Below are positions 1 to 13,496 of a DNA stretch of 64,000 nt, piece after piece. Origin of the DNA: Oscarella lobularis (Eukaryota; Porifera; Homoscleromorpha; Homosclerophorida; Oscarellidae). The position numbers and the translations under genes were made by a program. The stretch is from NCBI RefSeq assembly GCF_947507565.1, contig NC_089194.1, forward strand, positions 2,033,694 through 2,097,693, in the 5' to 3' direction. Position 1 is the first letter of the stretch, and every line of letters begins with the position of its first letter. The notes beneath the pieces are model-generated. The model was not told where the DNA came from and ran no database searches. It saw only the letters and a program-made list of their open reading frames with translations.

Positions 1-1
1 T

Positions 2-3000
2 TGGCTTGATAAGCAGTCGTGCTTCGACAACAATTTCCCAACGAAGATTCAGTCAAATTTCAACCAAATTCTTCTTCTCAATGGAAGTGGGGACTCCATA
101 TTATCATGCGGAAATTTACAAGCTGGCACGTGCAATATCCGCTCCGCATCAAATGTTAGTATGATTTCTATAAGTGATGAACAGATCTACAAAGCGCCGG
201 GAGGAATTCCTGCTGTTGAAATGATCATTGTTTCACGTGATGAGGCGTCAAATTCAGCGGGAGTCATATCCTCTGATTATCTTGGCCGTCCAGCTCTGTT
301 TCTTGTCACCCACTTGACAGCCTTGTCTTCAGTAAAGCCCCTTGGAATCAGTGTGAGAGGTATGGGTAATGACAATCTGCTTCAACCGCTTGTGGGCAAT
401 TTTCAACTGAATTTTCCGTTTGACATTAAAACTGCTTTTGGGAGCGGTGAATTTGTTTATTTTGTTGCAATTGATTCTACTTCTACCGCGCAAGATCCTA
501 ATGAAGGAACGTTGATTGCGCGCATCTGTCACAATGACAAAGGCATGGCAGCAAAGACGCTCTATGCTTACCTTGAGGCTTACATTGAGTGCGAAGGAAG
601 CAGCAAAATGTATAAATATTTGCAGTCAATGTACGTTGGCGAAGTGGGGAGTTTATTGGCGCAGAATGTTGGAAATGGTGACGTTCTAATGGGTGTCTTC
701 AACGAGAAGATTGATGGGACGGGTGCTAGTGCGCTCTGCGTCATTTCACTTGCTCAAATTGACTCTAGATATAAGCAAGCGTTGGAAAATTGTAGGAATG
801 GAATATCTGGCTCTCGCGGTTTTTTAAGGGATTCACTAAAGCCGTGTACTAATACGCTGGTAAGATTGAAAGAAAGAAAGAAAGAAAGAAAGAAAAAATA
901 ATCGGCTTACCTGTTTGCCATCGTTTGCTTTTAGAAAACCCTTTGGGATGGTACTGGTTGCAGCCCTTCTGTAGTTGACATCAATCTGGAAATACCTTCA
1001 AGTAATCCAATAGTCAGCAGCGCCTTTTACGAAATTGCTGCGTCGCCGTCTGCCGCACTTACGGCAGTTGCTTTTACTGACGTCAACGTTCGTGACACAG
1101 TCGCCTTTGCCGGCAAGGGTGACGGCACAGTCGACAAAGTAAATCTCAGGCTTACATATAGGCTTAATTAATGTCACTTTTATTTAGATCAATGTCCTTA
1201 CAAACACTTCGTCCCAGCTAGTAGAGACTCTGCCCACGGGCACTTCCAACAAGATTATCAGTCTGGAATGGAGCTCAGATCAATTGTCTATCTACGCTCT
1301 ATCAGAATACAACGTAAGGCATTCTATGACGCCCTTTCTTTCTCTCCTAATTCCCTTCTTCAGTTGACCAAGATTCCTGGACAAGAGTGCGATACACTGA
1401 CTACGTGCTCTACATGTCTCACACCTGTTGATCCATACTGTGGCCACTGCGTATTAGAGAACAAGTAAGGACTATCAATTAGTACGCTCACATCTACACG
1501 TATACACTCTCTTTGCGATCAATAGATGCACTCTATCTGATACGTCAGTTTGTGAGGCAGCTAGCAATCCTGTTAGGTGGATACAAAACGCGTCAGACTG
1601 TATCAATCTTGTCAGCATTAGTCCAAAACAGGCTTCTGTAGCGGGAACAATTCAGGTGAGAAACGAAACCGCTATTAGAGTCTAGTCTAGACGTCGTCTT
1701 TTCTTCTTCAGGTTACGGTCAATATAGAGAACGTTCCCAATGTGGGAGCGTATAGATGCGTGTTTGGAACTGGAGCAGAAACCATTGCGACTAGAATAAC
1801 GGTTGGACAAGAAGGTTTCACGTGTTCAACTCCGACTCTTACAAGCGGTTTGCAAGGACCACGTAAGAAGACACACGCACACGAATACAAATACACGCAC
1901 TTCTAGTAGAGAAATTTATGTAGATGAGGTTCAAAATCCTATTTCGATACGATCAGCCACAACTGGCGACATTATTGCTACGAGTTCAGATAAATTCCAA
2001 CTCTACGATTGCTCCTCTTATTCCGAGTACGAAATCAAAGTCTCCTTCCCTTATATTTTGACTTACTCGCGCTAGTTGCTTTGAGTGCACCGACTCTACG
2101 CTTCCCTGTGGCTGGTGCACCTTTTCCAATCGGTGTACCAGCTCTAGTGGTCAATGTGGATCGCGTACAGACTGGCTTCAAGTAAGAGAAACAACTCTAT
2201 TTCGAATTAAAGCCCATGCATGGTTTCTTCTTTTTCTATAGGGGTCTAGTCACTCTAGTGACTCTTGTCCTCAACTGATTCAAGGCACGTACAATTGGCC
2301 TGTTGGCATAACAGCGTGGGATTTTAGCATTGCTGGAAAGAACTTTCCTCAGCCAAACCCTTCTCAGGTTCGTTGAGGAGGGAGAAAAGACCATAGCCGT
2401 CTTAGAAACGCTTTCATTCTCAGGGGGATAAGTACCAATGCCAGGTGAGAGTCCCAGGTCAACCAGATGTAAACGTAGATGCAACGTGGATATCCTCAAA
2501 GAGCGTCTCATGTTCGGCGACAGCTGTGAGACATTGAGCAGTTGTCTACCTTAATTAAAGAGATACGATGATTTTGTTCATAGTATACTTATCCTGATGA
2601 TAGTCCAACGAAAGAGGCGACGCTTGAAGTGACTTGGAGAGGCAAAGTGTTGGAAAACAAAGATTCGACGCAATGTAGACTAGTCACGATGAAAAAAATC
2701 CAATTTTCCCCCAAACTTTTCTTTCTTGCCCCCACAGTGAATTTATACAAGTGCGATAAAATGGCGGTTTCGTGCAGCGATTGTCTCGCCTCCGAACGCA
2801 AATACGAATGCGGCTGGTGCAAGAACAAGTGCTCCGTTCGCGCGGGATGCACGTCGATTTTTACGACGACCGCAGGCAGTTGTCCTGAGCCGGACATTCG
2901 GGAGGTATTGATGCAATGGAAGTCGCTTTTGCACGGTCGCATTTTGGCCTAGGTTTTCCCTATCAACGGTCCCGTGGAGGGAGGCACGAATGTGACGATC

Positions 3001-6000
3001 AAGGGCGCCGATATTGGGATAGATATATCGGACATCAATGGGGTGACTATAGCGGGTAGACAGTGCTCTTTTTCCGCGGCTACGTATACACCAGGACGAA
3101 GGTCCGTTACCCTCGCGACGGGCGGGATATAAGCCTTATTAAATATCTCCTATCTTAGTATTGTTTGTACGACTTCTCCTGTGGCTGATTCTCCTTCGCC
3201 CTTGAGTCCTAAGACGGGCCCCGTTGTTGTTCAAGTGAACGGACGCGATTACCAGTTTTCACAAGACTTTAATTATTTGGTATTTTAAATTGTCGGAGAT
3301 TCTTCTTTTTTTTTTGTACCATTTTCTTCTTCTTTTAGGTTTCGTCTGTTTCTAGTTTTGAGCCTCGTCTCGGTCCCAAAGCCGGTGGGACTCGAATTGA
3401 AATTAAGGGCGAAAATCTACACATTGGCTTGACGATGTCAATTCACATACATGGCGTCATTTGCTCGTTAGGAAGCCGAACTCTTTCCGCTGTCGACTGC
3501 ACGCTAGGCGCATCACCAACGGCAACAAGTGGATCCCTTTCTCTGTCTATAGACAACGCTGAGCTGCGAGACGCTAGCTCCTCTCTCTTTCAATTCACCC
3601 CCAATCCAACTGTGACAGCAATTACACCGTCTGTAGGACTAGCAAAGTAAGAGCTCACACATTATATAGGACTTCATATAGAGGTCGTCACGTCACTAGG
3701 GGAGGAATTGAGTTGACTGTAGAAGGAACCAATTTGAATTCCATCCAAGCGCCTGCTGTCTTATTTTCTCGACATGACAGCCCTTCCTCCTATAGAGCAG
3801 TAGGCCGAGATTTTAGTAGAGAACTTCCCTATAACACGATCCCCCTTATTTAAAAGGATTGCCGAAAGCCTACGCGGGCCAATAGCATGATATGCTTTCA
3901 ACCGAACGTTCCAGCTAACAGTTCTGGCGGATGGATCGTCTCGTTCGAAATGGACGACGTTTCGCCCGAAAATCTGACGCTTTTGAACGAATTTGAAATT
4001 ATCGCCGAGGATTTTACAATTTCCGGTAACGACATTGACGTCACTGTTGGAGTTTCGATAACGATTTCCGTAAGAAGAAAAAAAGACGAAGAGAAAAATC
4101 TCTTTGATTCTAATTTTTTTCAGGGAACGAAACTCCTCAAATTGAAAGATCTCCAAGATGCGATTGAAATCAAATTCGGTACCGTTGCGATATGTAATAT
4201 AACCGATATTGCAAACACGGTAAGTTTCCCCCCTTTCCCTTTTCTCGCCTTCAAATATAAGAAAAAAATATAGGCAATCACTTGCACTCCTTTCCCAATT
4301 TCTGACGAACCAGTAGGCAAAGATCTTCCCATACTGGTCAGCAGACTAAGAACTCAAAAAATCGTCTAATTGGCCCCGTTTTTCAGATTTCAATCGGTAG
4401 ATATAACACGACTGGTGGACGGGCTACGATTAGTGAGAGCACAGGCAGCGTTTCCGTGGGTCTAATTGCTGGAATTGTTGGCGGAGTCGCTGCAATCGCC
4501 GCAGTCATAATTATTCTCGTCGTTTATTTCTCCCACAAGGGACGCGTCCAAAATAAGAAATACGTATCGTCTCTTCTCATTCAGATGGATCGCATGGAAG
4601 CGGACATGGCCAAGGAATGCAAACAAGGTAAAAAATCAATAATAGAAAATTTATCAATAATACAAAATTTAATTATTATTTTTTGTTGAGGTTTCGCCGA
4701 GTTGCAAACCGATTTAGACGTCATCTACGAAGACGCCGCTTCTCTGACGACATACGTTCCCTCGCTTAAATTTCGCGATTTCGCTTTTCGCGTTTTTTTC
4801 CCCAATACCGCCGATCACGACGTTCTCTATCCGCTTCAAGATCGACTCAATAACATGGAGCCAGCGGCGGCGAAACGATTGGTTACAGCCATGGATATGT
4901 TTCGAGGTCTACTCGGAAATAAGACGTTTCTCGCTAAAATGATTCATACGATGGAAAGCGAGCGCACGTTTACGATGCGAGACAGGTGAGAGAGAGAGAG
5001 GGAGAGGGAGAGGATGAAAATACAATTTTGAATATGTATTTTTTAGGGGTGAAGTGGCTTCTCTTCTTATGGTTATCTATCAGAATCAGATGGATTATGC
5101 GACGGAGATTCTCAAAATGCTTCTTTCTGATTTGATTCGAAGTGGTGTTGGGCGCTCGCAGCCTAAACTTCTTCTTCGGCGAACGGAAACGGTCGCTGAG
5201 AAGCTTCTCACCAATTGGTTGAGTGTCTGTCTTCATCAATATTTGGAGGTAAGAAAGAGAGAACGTTTTTTTTTGGATAATCTAAGGGTTTTTTCTGTAG
5301 GAAGTGGCTGGATCTCCTCTCTATACTCTTTATCTTGCGGTGAAGAATCAGATTGATAAGGGGCCAGTTGACGCGATCACCGGAGAGTCGAGATACGCGT
5401 TGAGTGAAGAGAAATTGCTACGTCAGCAGATTGAATACAAGGTAATAATCGAATTACTGTATGTTCAGCTGAAATTCTTCTATTTCTTCGTCATAGGAAC
5501 GACGCTGCTCGGTTCTAGTCGAAGGACAAACGAATCTCGTTCATGTTCGTCTTCTAGACGTTGACACAATCAGCCAGGCGAAGGAGAAATGCTTAGATGC
5601 CGTCTACAAGGTAATAGTAGTGACGTAACGTCTCTTGATTGGTCACTTGCCTTTGTGACATCACAGACGTTACGTTACGTAGAAACTTCACACATACATG
5701 ATCTTTCTTAGACAACGGGAGTTTCATCGCGTCCAGCTCTCCACGAAGTCGACTTGAGTAAGACTCCATTTCTTTATTGGGCGACTTGTGAGGGACTTTT
5801 TTCCCTTTAGGCGTCGTTTCCCAAAGCGAAAGCTCCTCGCGATCAAGTCGAAACGTTCTTCGTCTTCGCGACGAAGACAATTCAACGCGCGTTGAATCGG
5901 GATGGAAGCGAGTGAACACGCTCGCTCACTACAACGTAAAAAATATTCAAAAAATTCGAAAAATTTTTAATTAATATTTTAGATTACTGACGGGACGACG

Positions 6001-7373
6001 TTGACTCTCGTTCCACGCGACGACGTTTCAAAGAACGGAAAAGTGGTCGATCACACGCAGATGATCGTCGCAAGTCCCACGCAATCCGTCGCGACTCTGG
6101 ACGACGAATCAGGCCCTAGAGTCTGGCATTTGGTACACAGATAAGCGCACATCACTTTTTTCTTAGTAGAGTCTAGATAGAGAGAAACGCACCCATCACT
6201 TTTTTCTTATATTAGAGCCTATAGATAGAATCGCACATCAGTTTTATTCTCATTAGAGTCTATATAAAGAGAGAAGCCCACATCAGTTTATTAGATGGAT
6301 GAATAGATAAACGCACGTCATTTTTTATCTTATTAGAAAGGTGAATAGGTGGACATCAGTTTTTTTCTTACTAGAGTCTATATAGGAGAAATGCATATCA
6401 GTTTTCTTCTATAGATAGAGAGAAGCGCACATGAGTATTTTTCTTATTGAGTCTTCCCTTAGACAAAACAGGTTGACACGACGACGCGAGAACACCAGAA
6501 AATGGTCTCAGAAATCTATCTAACTCGCATGCTTTCGACAAAGGTTGTATATAGAATAGAATCCCCTTTCCTCCCTCGTTCTATTTCTTATATTTTTTTC
6601 GACGCAGCGAATTGTTCAAAAGTTTGTCGACGATGTTTTCGATTCGATGTACGCTGTGGCGAAGGTTCCCTTCGCTCTCAAGTATCTCTACGATTTTCTC
6701 GACTCGCAAGCGGAAGTGCTTAACATCAGCGATCCGGATGTTCTTCACACGTGGAAAAACAACAGCGTTCCGCTTCGATTTTGGATGAACGTCATTAAGA
6801 ATCCCGAATTCGTTTTCGACGTTCACAAATCGGTTTCCGTCGATTCTTTTCTCAATATCGTCGCGTCGACTTTCATGGACGGATGTTCGGTTTCAGAACA
6901 CAAACTTTCGAAGGTCACAATAAGAAAAGAGTCTCTCCTTAATTAATCCCTATATCTCTGCATAAAGGAGTCTCCCAGTAGCAAGTTGCTGTACAACAAA
7001 GAAGTTCAACAATACAAGCAACGGGTGCAGCGCTACTACGCCGAGATAAAAGACCAGAGAAAGTTGACCGAAGCCGATATGAAACGCGAAATGGCGAGAA
7101 TTTCTCACGTAAGATTATTTAATTTTTTTCTGTACGGAATTCCACGTTCTTTGTCTATATAGTTGCATGGTAATGAATTCCATCGCGACACCGCTTTGTA
7201 TCAGCTGTCGATGTACGTGTTGAAGTATCATAGTCAGGTATAAGAGGGGGACTTAGCACTGTAGGCTCTATGAAATCTTAATTTTCGCGGTTTTCTAGCT
7301 AAGCAATGAACTTCTCATGGACGCTAACCTATCCAAGTCTCTTTACAAGTTGCTAGAAGCGTTGAGAGCGTGA
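2..7373 (+). CDS. Plexin (5' partial): semaphorin receptor with RasGAP-like cytoplasmic domain
   Basis: Single-pass receptor of the plexin family, which binds semaphorins outside and acts on Rap/Ras and Rho GTPases inside. The window opens inside the sema domain (frame 2; first exon 2-859). Cys-rich PSI modules follow near 1378-1560, 2076-2190 and 2740-2900, with IPT/TIG repeats interleaved and continuing to about 4350. A hydrophobic helix ([20 protein letters not shown], about 4456-4530) is followed by the conserved plexin cytoplasmic region. GAP hallmarks are visible: an arginine segment ending exon RTFTMRDR (~4970), [17 protein letters not shown] (~5175-5220), [19 protein letters not shown] (~6775-6830) and FMDGC. 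Stop is TGA 7371-7373. About 20 short introns interrupt it. I cannot tell plexin A from B. The signal peptide and most of the sema domain lie upstream of the window. Confidence 0.95.
6141..6470 (+). repeat. Imperfect intronic tandem repeat in plexin
   Basis: About six diverged copies of a ~50 bp unit, each with the pattern gcacatcag-TTTTTT-cttattagagtctatataga-gagaa. They fill an intron between GAP-domain exons. Each copy carries a pyrimidine tract followed by TTAG, so every unit resembles a 3' splice site. Confidence 0.75.
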
Positions 7374-7678
7374 TAAAAACTTGCTTTTCTGACGTTTTTG
7401 AGACTTAGACTCTGTCTCTCTCTCTGTTTCCTTATTATATCTCCGTATTTGGTAGTATTTTTTTGATGGTTCAATCAGTGTTGTTCGCTCTCTCTCTCTA
7501 CCTATCATGATGTCCGTAATTGCTTTATTTTGCTTATAGTTGATCTTCCGCTAGATTAATACAAGAGCGTTTTTTTGTACGAATTCGGCTTAGCGCCGCG
7601 CTATTGTGCATTCCACGCTTGCGCACACGACGATGGCGAACATTGTTTCGAGTTAGTCTCATTTCCCCACGAAACGCG
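7374..7678. other. Intergenic gap, plexin 3' end to FRMD4 start
   Basis: About 300 bp with a CT-rich stretch (7408-7425, 7488-7500) and AT-rich DNA. It presumably holds the plexin 3' UTR and the promoter of the next gene. I see no canonical AATAAA and no gene. Confidence 0.5.
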
Positions 7679-10600
7679 ATGTCAGACAAAGGCCGAAAGG
7701 GCATCGTCTATCTGCTCGACGACACGCAGATGGAAATAACGATTGCGGTACGCCCAGCGGAGTATCTCCCCCTCAAAAGGGGCCCCTCCTTATCTTTGTC
7801 GTCCATTAGCCGGCGCTTCTTGCCCAAGAACTTCTCGATATGGCCGCATCGCACTTCCAATTGAAGGAAAAGGAGTATTTCGGCTTGACAGTCGATAGTC
7901 CGCACGATGCCATGTAACAAAATGCCATTCTACAAAGACAAAGAAACAATTCGTCGTTTTTCTTTTTATATCGATAGGGAATACGTCAATTGGTTACAAA
8001 ACGAAAAGCCCGTACTCGATCAGGACATTCCACCCGTTGGAATGTTGAAATTGTATTTCACCGTAAAGTGAGAGAATAATTAAACAACCGAAATTTTTCC
8101 CCGTTACTCGTAGCAACGATAGGCACTTTGTTGAACGCGTCGATCTTTTACGTGATCCTATCACCGTTGAATTGTTTTATCTTCAAGCCAAGCAGTCTGT
8201 ATTCAAAGTACACAGCTGTCTTCTTTTTATCATAGACTACGTTTGTTTACTTTTTTTCTTTTTAGGGTTCTTTGCCCTGTGAAAGTGATATTGTCTTTTT
8301 TCTTGCCGCTCAAAGTCTCCAAGTCTATGCGCAGGATTTCACAACGGAGGAATTGGCGCGTGAAGATCTCAAGAGAATCAGTTGGCTTCCAGCGAGAACT
8401 CTCAAGGAACACGTATCAATACCTTACTGGTATGCATGCCATCACGATTATTAAGGGGAACATTGATTCTATTCTATTCTACTACTAGTGAGAACAAAGT
8501 ATTGAGTCATTATAAGAAGTTAATTGGCAAGTCACGAGGGTCTGCTATACTAAAGTGAGATTTTTGAATTTGACGTTTATTTTCTATGTTAATTAATTAT
8601 CTAGTTACCTAAATACGTCCATGACTCTTCCCTCGTACGGAATTCATTATTTTCAAGTCAAAGTGAGTTGGGAAAAATGACACGTGAGGACTCAATCTAT
8701 AGTAGAGTTAATTAACTCTCAAAGGATAACAAGAAGGAGAATACGCTTTGGCTTGGTTTTGGTGCAAGAGGAATCGGCTTGTACGATCTCGACGATAAAA
8801 TACGTCCAAGAGAAGTTTGTGAAAATACTCCAGGGGATAAGAACGTTGCTTAGTATTTATTTATTAGTTTCACACGTGGAAACATCTGGACAACATTCAC
8901 TATCGAGACAAGAGATTCACCATCGAAATATACGACTCACGGTCAGTCCAAATAATAAATAAATAAATAATATAATTATTAATTAAGGAGCGGTGGTGGT
9001 GAATCGTCGCGACGGGGAGGTGGCGCTAGTAGTTGCACTACGAAAGCGTGGCATTGTAGCAGTATGCGCATGGCACAAGCTCTCTTCTCCATGGCAATTC
9101 AACAGCACCAATTTTGGCGAGACAAGAAGTCTCTAAAAGTAGAAAGAAAGAAAGAAAGAAAAAAATCGATTTTTTCTTATTCTTTTTCTTTTCATATAGA
9201 AAACGGTTTCGTACGCGTCGAATCGACTCACGGATTTGTCTCGGATGTTGAGTCGCACGTGTTTGTCATTGTCTTCGGCTTCCAGTGTGGCTGGAAGTCA
9301 AATCAGTTTGCCTGCGGCCTCAAATAAAGCATCAGCGGGTATTGACTATTTAATTATGTCTATATTTATTACGTTTGATTCTTTTGTAGCGGGTTCGGAC
9401 GAAGTGTCGGCGGCGGCGAAGCGCGCTAACACGGAAATGTTTCTTCAGTTGAAAGCGCGTCGCTCTCAACTACAAGAGGAGCTCACGCGACGCGAGCAGG
9501 AACTTCGGGGTCTCTGCATACGGGAATCGGTGAGAATGAGAATTATTTATTATTTTTTTATCTTATCTTTTTTTTCTTAGGAATTATGTGGTCACGTTTC
9601 TTTGGATCTTCATGCCAGTCCTGATCACCCGGATATTTCCATTAAACGGCGAATTGGAACGTCGTATAAATTTCCGGATCACGTTTTTAAGTCTCCGGAA
9701 GCGGAAGCGGTTTGTTGTTAATTAATTAATTAATTAAGGTTTGTCCACATTTGACGCGGAAGTGTTTTAGAATGAGGAAATAACGAAATTGGAAAAGGAT
9801 ATCGAAATTCAATTTGCAATAACGAATGCAGCGGAAGTAATTCTTCAATAATAAAAGCGTCACATTCATTTATTGATTGATTTTCCGTAAAGAAAATTGC
9901 AAGAGAGCCTACGAAATCACAAAAAGTTCGCAAAGAAAGATACACAACTGTAAAACGATCAAAAGCAAAGGTTAAAAAATATTATATATATTGTCATGAC
10001 AACCAACGTCACTACGCTCGATTTGTAGCTGCAAACAATGCAACTCAAACTCGGCGACATGAAGGAATCCCTAATGCAACTACCACCTCAATATCTTCCT
10101 CGTCTCGTGCCAACAGGAGCTCCGGTTTCCACAGCGACGACACCAAATGGAGGTAAGTACATCGACGAGTTTCATTATTATAATAAGTATTGATTTTTAT
10201 AGCGTTTGCTACTCGAGATATTACTGACACTCCTGGAACGTTGAGTAAGGAAAACAGGCACTGACTCTCTTTTTTTTGGTATGGTTTTTCTTAGGTAAAA
10301 CGTCGTCTTATTCGAGTCTCGTCTCTACGCAATCGAAATCGGCGGCGACGTCGTCGTCACGTGACGCTCTCCTAGACAGCGTCACGGAAGATATCGTCGC
10401 GAATTTGATTGCCGGAAATCGAACGGTAACAACGGGAAACGAGCCCCTTGGAAACGGGGGTTTGTCAGGATCCGGGGGTATGGGCGGAAGCGCGTTGTCG
10501 TCAAAACGACACAATAGTCTTTCGCGACTTGCGTTGGGATCGACGTCGCCGGTGAGAGTGCGGCACGTGCCCGGGGGGATGGGATCGCTCGCGTCGACGT

Positions 10601-10703
10601 CGAGATTGCATCGACAGAGCGGAGGAGGAGCTGGAAGTCCAACGAAGCAACTTGCGAGTAGTTTGGATGAATTGAGTCGAGACAAGGGACCAGATGGTAA
10701 TCT

Positions 10704-10738
<35 letters not shown>

Positions 10739-10845
10739 TTTTGATTTTTTTAGATAATGAAGCGTGGTCGCCGCGAAGTCTTACGTTTAGTGACGGTGAA
10801 GTCGAATGGATGAGTAACGAATTTGGAGAGGGAACGCTTGTGTAA
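7679..10845 (+). CDS. FRMD4A/B-like FERM-domain scaffold protein
   Basis: Cytoplasmic scaffold with an N-terminal FERM domain (ubiquitin-like lobe from RKGIVYLLDDTQMEIT, then KEKEYFGL, then the acyl-CoA-binding-like lobe and PH-like lobe to about 9130). FRMD4-type landmarks are LKEH...YCENKVLSHYKKL, LPSYGIHYFQVK, LWLGFGARGIGLYD, and MAIQQHQF at the FERM end. After a linker comes the helical domain typical of FRMD4/INAVA proteins (RANTEMFLQLKARRSQLQEE, LCIRES, IKRRIGT), which in the family binds cytohesin Arf-GEFs. The last third is Ser/Gly-rich and low complexity. It probably works at epithelial junctions by family analogy. The start is ATG 7679; an upstream ATG at 7604 is in frame but less FERM-like. 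About 13 short introns; stop at 10843-10845. Confidence 0.86.
10703..10742 (+). repeat. (TTTA)n microsatellite
   Basis: Ten copies of TTTA inside the last intron of the FRMD4-like gene. Confidence 0.95.
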
Positions 10846-11039
10846 TTGATCATCAAAATATTATTAATTATCGGGGTAGCGTAATCATTTGCTTTTTGAG
10901 CACGAAAATTGCCCGGACGAGCACGTTTAGCGAGAAAGAGTATGTACACTGAGACGAGGGGCAGTTGGCAATTTAATCAAAGACGTTTCTATTTGGAGGT
11001 GGTGGTTCTTTATCCGGGACTTTGTCTTTACACCACGAG

Positions 11040-13002
11040 ATGGAGAGAGGCGATCTCTTTCGTTCGTCTCACTGGAAATACCGCGGCGAAGGTCACTCGA
11101 GTCTCGTTCTTTTTCACGTGGACAAAGTGGGCTCTCGCCAATGCGAATCGGGGGGCGTTTAGCTCATCGCACCTTTGCAGCCCAGAGTCGTTCTTCGTCT
11201 CAAGAAAATCGACGTCGTACCGGGCACCGTAACATCGGTTCGTCCTCGAATCATTGCAATTCCAGCTCGTGCACAAAGTGGGGCCCTCTTAGGGGAAAAC
11301 TCGCGAAGAGAGCATGGAATACCAGCGCGATTTCATGCAAAAAGTCATGCGACCTCTCGTTGGTGAACCCTACGTTCCCGTTCAGCAAACGGTCGCACTT
11401 CCGCGAGGTTTCATCGAGAAAATGAGCGTCGATACGGAGAAGGAAAGACCACGTGAGTCGCGAGTCCCAAAAGGGGGCCCCTCTAAGATTTTCTTAGGAA
11501 ATCGGCTCGTTAAGGGCGTCAAAAGTGGCACAGATGTCGCGCTTTTGATGCCTGACGTCTGTTTCTTGCCCGAATCGTCGTTATCGTCATCGTTCATCAA
11601 AGATGAACGCGTTGTATGTCAAACTCAATTGGAAATCGAGAAAACGGATTTGAATCGCGATGGAGACGTAGAAGAGACGCCAATTCCGACGTTTTGTATT
11701 GAAATTAAGGTGAGGATTATGTAGATCATTAGAAACGAATAATTGACAATCTTTTTAGCCCAAATGCGGTTTTTTGCCTCCGCCTTATAATTCAATTTGT
11801 AAATTCTGCTTATTTCAAAGACTCAAGGTAATAAATAAATAATTAAATATCCTCTCATTTCGTTTGAAGGTGAAAAAAGGAAAGTGGCCATATCGTAGCA
11901 AATATTGTCCTCTGGATTTATTTTCCGGGTAAGAGACTCTAACATGAAAAAATAAAATCGTCATAATTTCTTTTAGAGACGTTTCTCGCATTAAAACGGC
12001 TCTTCGATGTCTCCTAGAAACACCCCAGAATAATTTGAGAATTTTTCACGTAAGCCAATCACATTTCTCGCCTTTTGAATCGACCCAGATTCAATTTTCA
12101 GAATGGGCAATGCATTTTTGCTGAAGACAAAGAGGTAGGTCTTTCGCAGACGATTTTCTTCGCTTAGGAAATCAATTCTACGTAGTCCTCCACTCCCAGT
12201 CAACAATTAGACGATCTTAAACGCGTTCTACGTCCTTATTTCCCCGGCGAGAATCCAATCGAAGGTCTAATAACAGTTCTAAGTCAAATTCTAACGGAAC
12301 CGGGGTCTATGGACTCCTCAACGTCTTCGCCTCCCGTTTGCGAGCAAAGTTCTCATCAATTCAGCGTAGAAACACCGAATCAGACAAGTAGAATCATCAG
12401 AGTTTATTCCCCTGTCTTGAGAAGGGTCTACCGCTTCTAGTTCCTTGTAAACTTCTCGCTAAATTGCTTGGCATTCAGAAATACGACGATTCCGGCTCGC
12501 CAGGTACGTTTCCGCTCTATAGAAAGCTTAGGAAGGAATGCGACGCACCGCCAGACGACTAGTGAGCACTAATCGTCACTAAAACAGCGTTTGAGACGAG
12601 TATCGTAGCATTTTTTGGGATTTGAACGATTCTCCGCCGCGTCTTCGTAGTTCTAGAGAGGATATGGAGGAAACTGCGGTCTCCGTTTTATCGCAGGTAC
12701 TGTAGACGCTTTTAGAAGCGTTTTTTAGCGTTTTTTAATAGATTGAGCGTTATCTTCTTGCTGCTACGGCAAAAGACTGCTCAATTATGATTGCTATGCG
12801 TCCACAAACGAATTTGCGCAGCCTACAGTAACTTCGGATTTATTTTAAAAATTAATTAATTAATAGTGATGTTAGGAAAACTGTTATTTTCTACGACTAT
12901 TCTCTAGCCGTCGTTGATTTGGATTTGAAGGGAATTTGGAGGGTTAGGAAGTATTTTGAGGAGGATCAGGAAATTCTCGAATCGTTTTCAAATTCGGTCT
13001 AG
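11040..13002 (+). CDS. IPPK: Inositol-pentakisphosphate 2-kinase
   Basis: Phosphorylates Ins(1,3,4,5,6)P5 at the 2-position to make InsP6 (phytate), a cofactor in mRNA export and signalling. Start ATG 11040 gives MERGDLFRSSHWKYRGEG; the YRGEG nucleotide-binding turn is diagnostic. Exons continue with RVVLRLKKID, then LVGEPYVPVQ, LMPDVCFLP, CIEIKPKCGFLPP, YCPLDLFSG and NLRIFHNGQCIF, which follow the IPK1 family order. ATAKDCSIMIAMRP and VVDLDLKGIWRVRKYFEED close the protein; stop TAG 13000-13002. The zinc-site segment (ICKFCLFQR) is present. About 12 introns. The second and third introns each carry the GGGGCCCC element (11280-11295, 11466-11481). Family length (~490 aa) is matched approximately. 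Confidence 0.94.
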
Positions 13003-13496
13003 TTTACTTTTTCATTAATTGTCGTTTCTTATCAGTGCATCTATCTATTAATAAATACAGTTTCACACTGGCCTGATTATTTATCATACACCGTTCTCTC
13101 TTTTATTTATCAGCCAGCTGCTTACCTGCCTATTTTTTGATTATTGATTATTTAAAGGGTTAGGCGTTGGGGCCCCTTTTAGGGGGTTTAATTTAATTAA
13201 CCATTTCGTCACGCCCCTTTCGCTGTTTTTTAAAAGGTAAAAGCCGTCGTAACATAACGTAACGTACTTTTGATTATTTAATTAAAGGGTAAACGCCCCT
13301 TCTGCTGTTTTTTAGCCAGCGGCCTTTTTCTTAAATATTCGATTTTCTAGACTCTTGTTAGTGGTTGAGTCTTTGTGAAAACGGGCAGTTTTGCGAATTT
13401 AGATTGAGATCCCACAGCGAATATTTGATTTTTTTTCAGGTGAAATCTGAGAGAGAAAAATTGCTTTTACTTTTTTAAAATTTTAGACAATGCTTC
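13003..13496. other. Convergent intergenic region with a full GGGGCCCC-TTTTA-GGGGG element
   Basis: The 3' ends of IPPK (+) and POMGNT1 (-) meet here. The region is AT-rich. The element lies at 13170-13187 and is the cleanest copy of a motif that recurs in the window (see findings). No gene is visible. Confidence 0.6.
13050..13055 (+). promoter_or_regulatory. Polyadenylation signal of IPPK
   Basis: AATAAA 48 bp after the IPPK stop codon, in the expected orientation. Confidence 0.7.
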
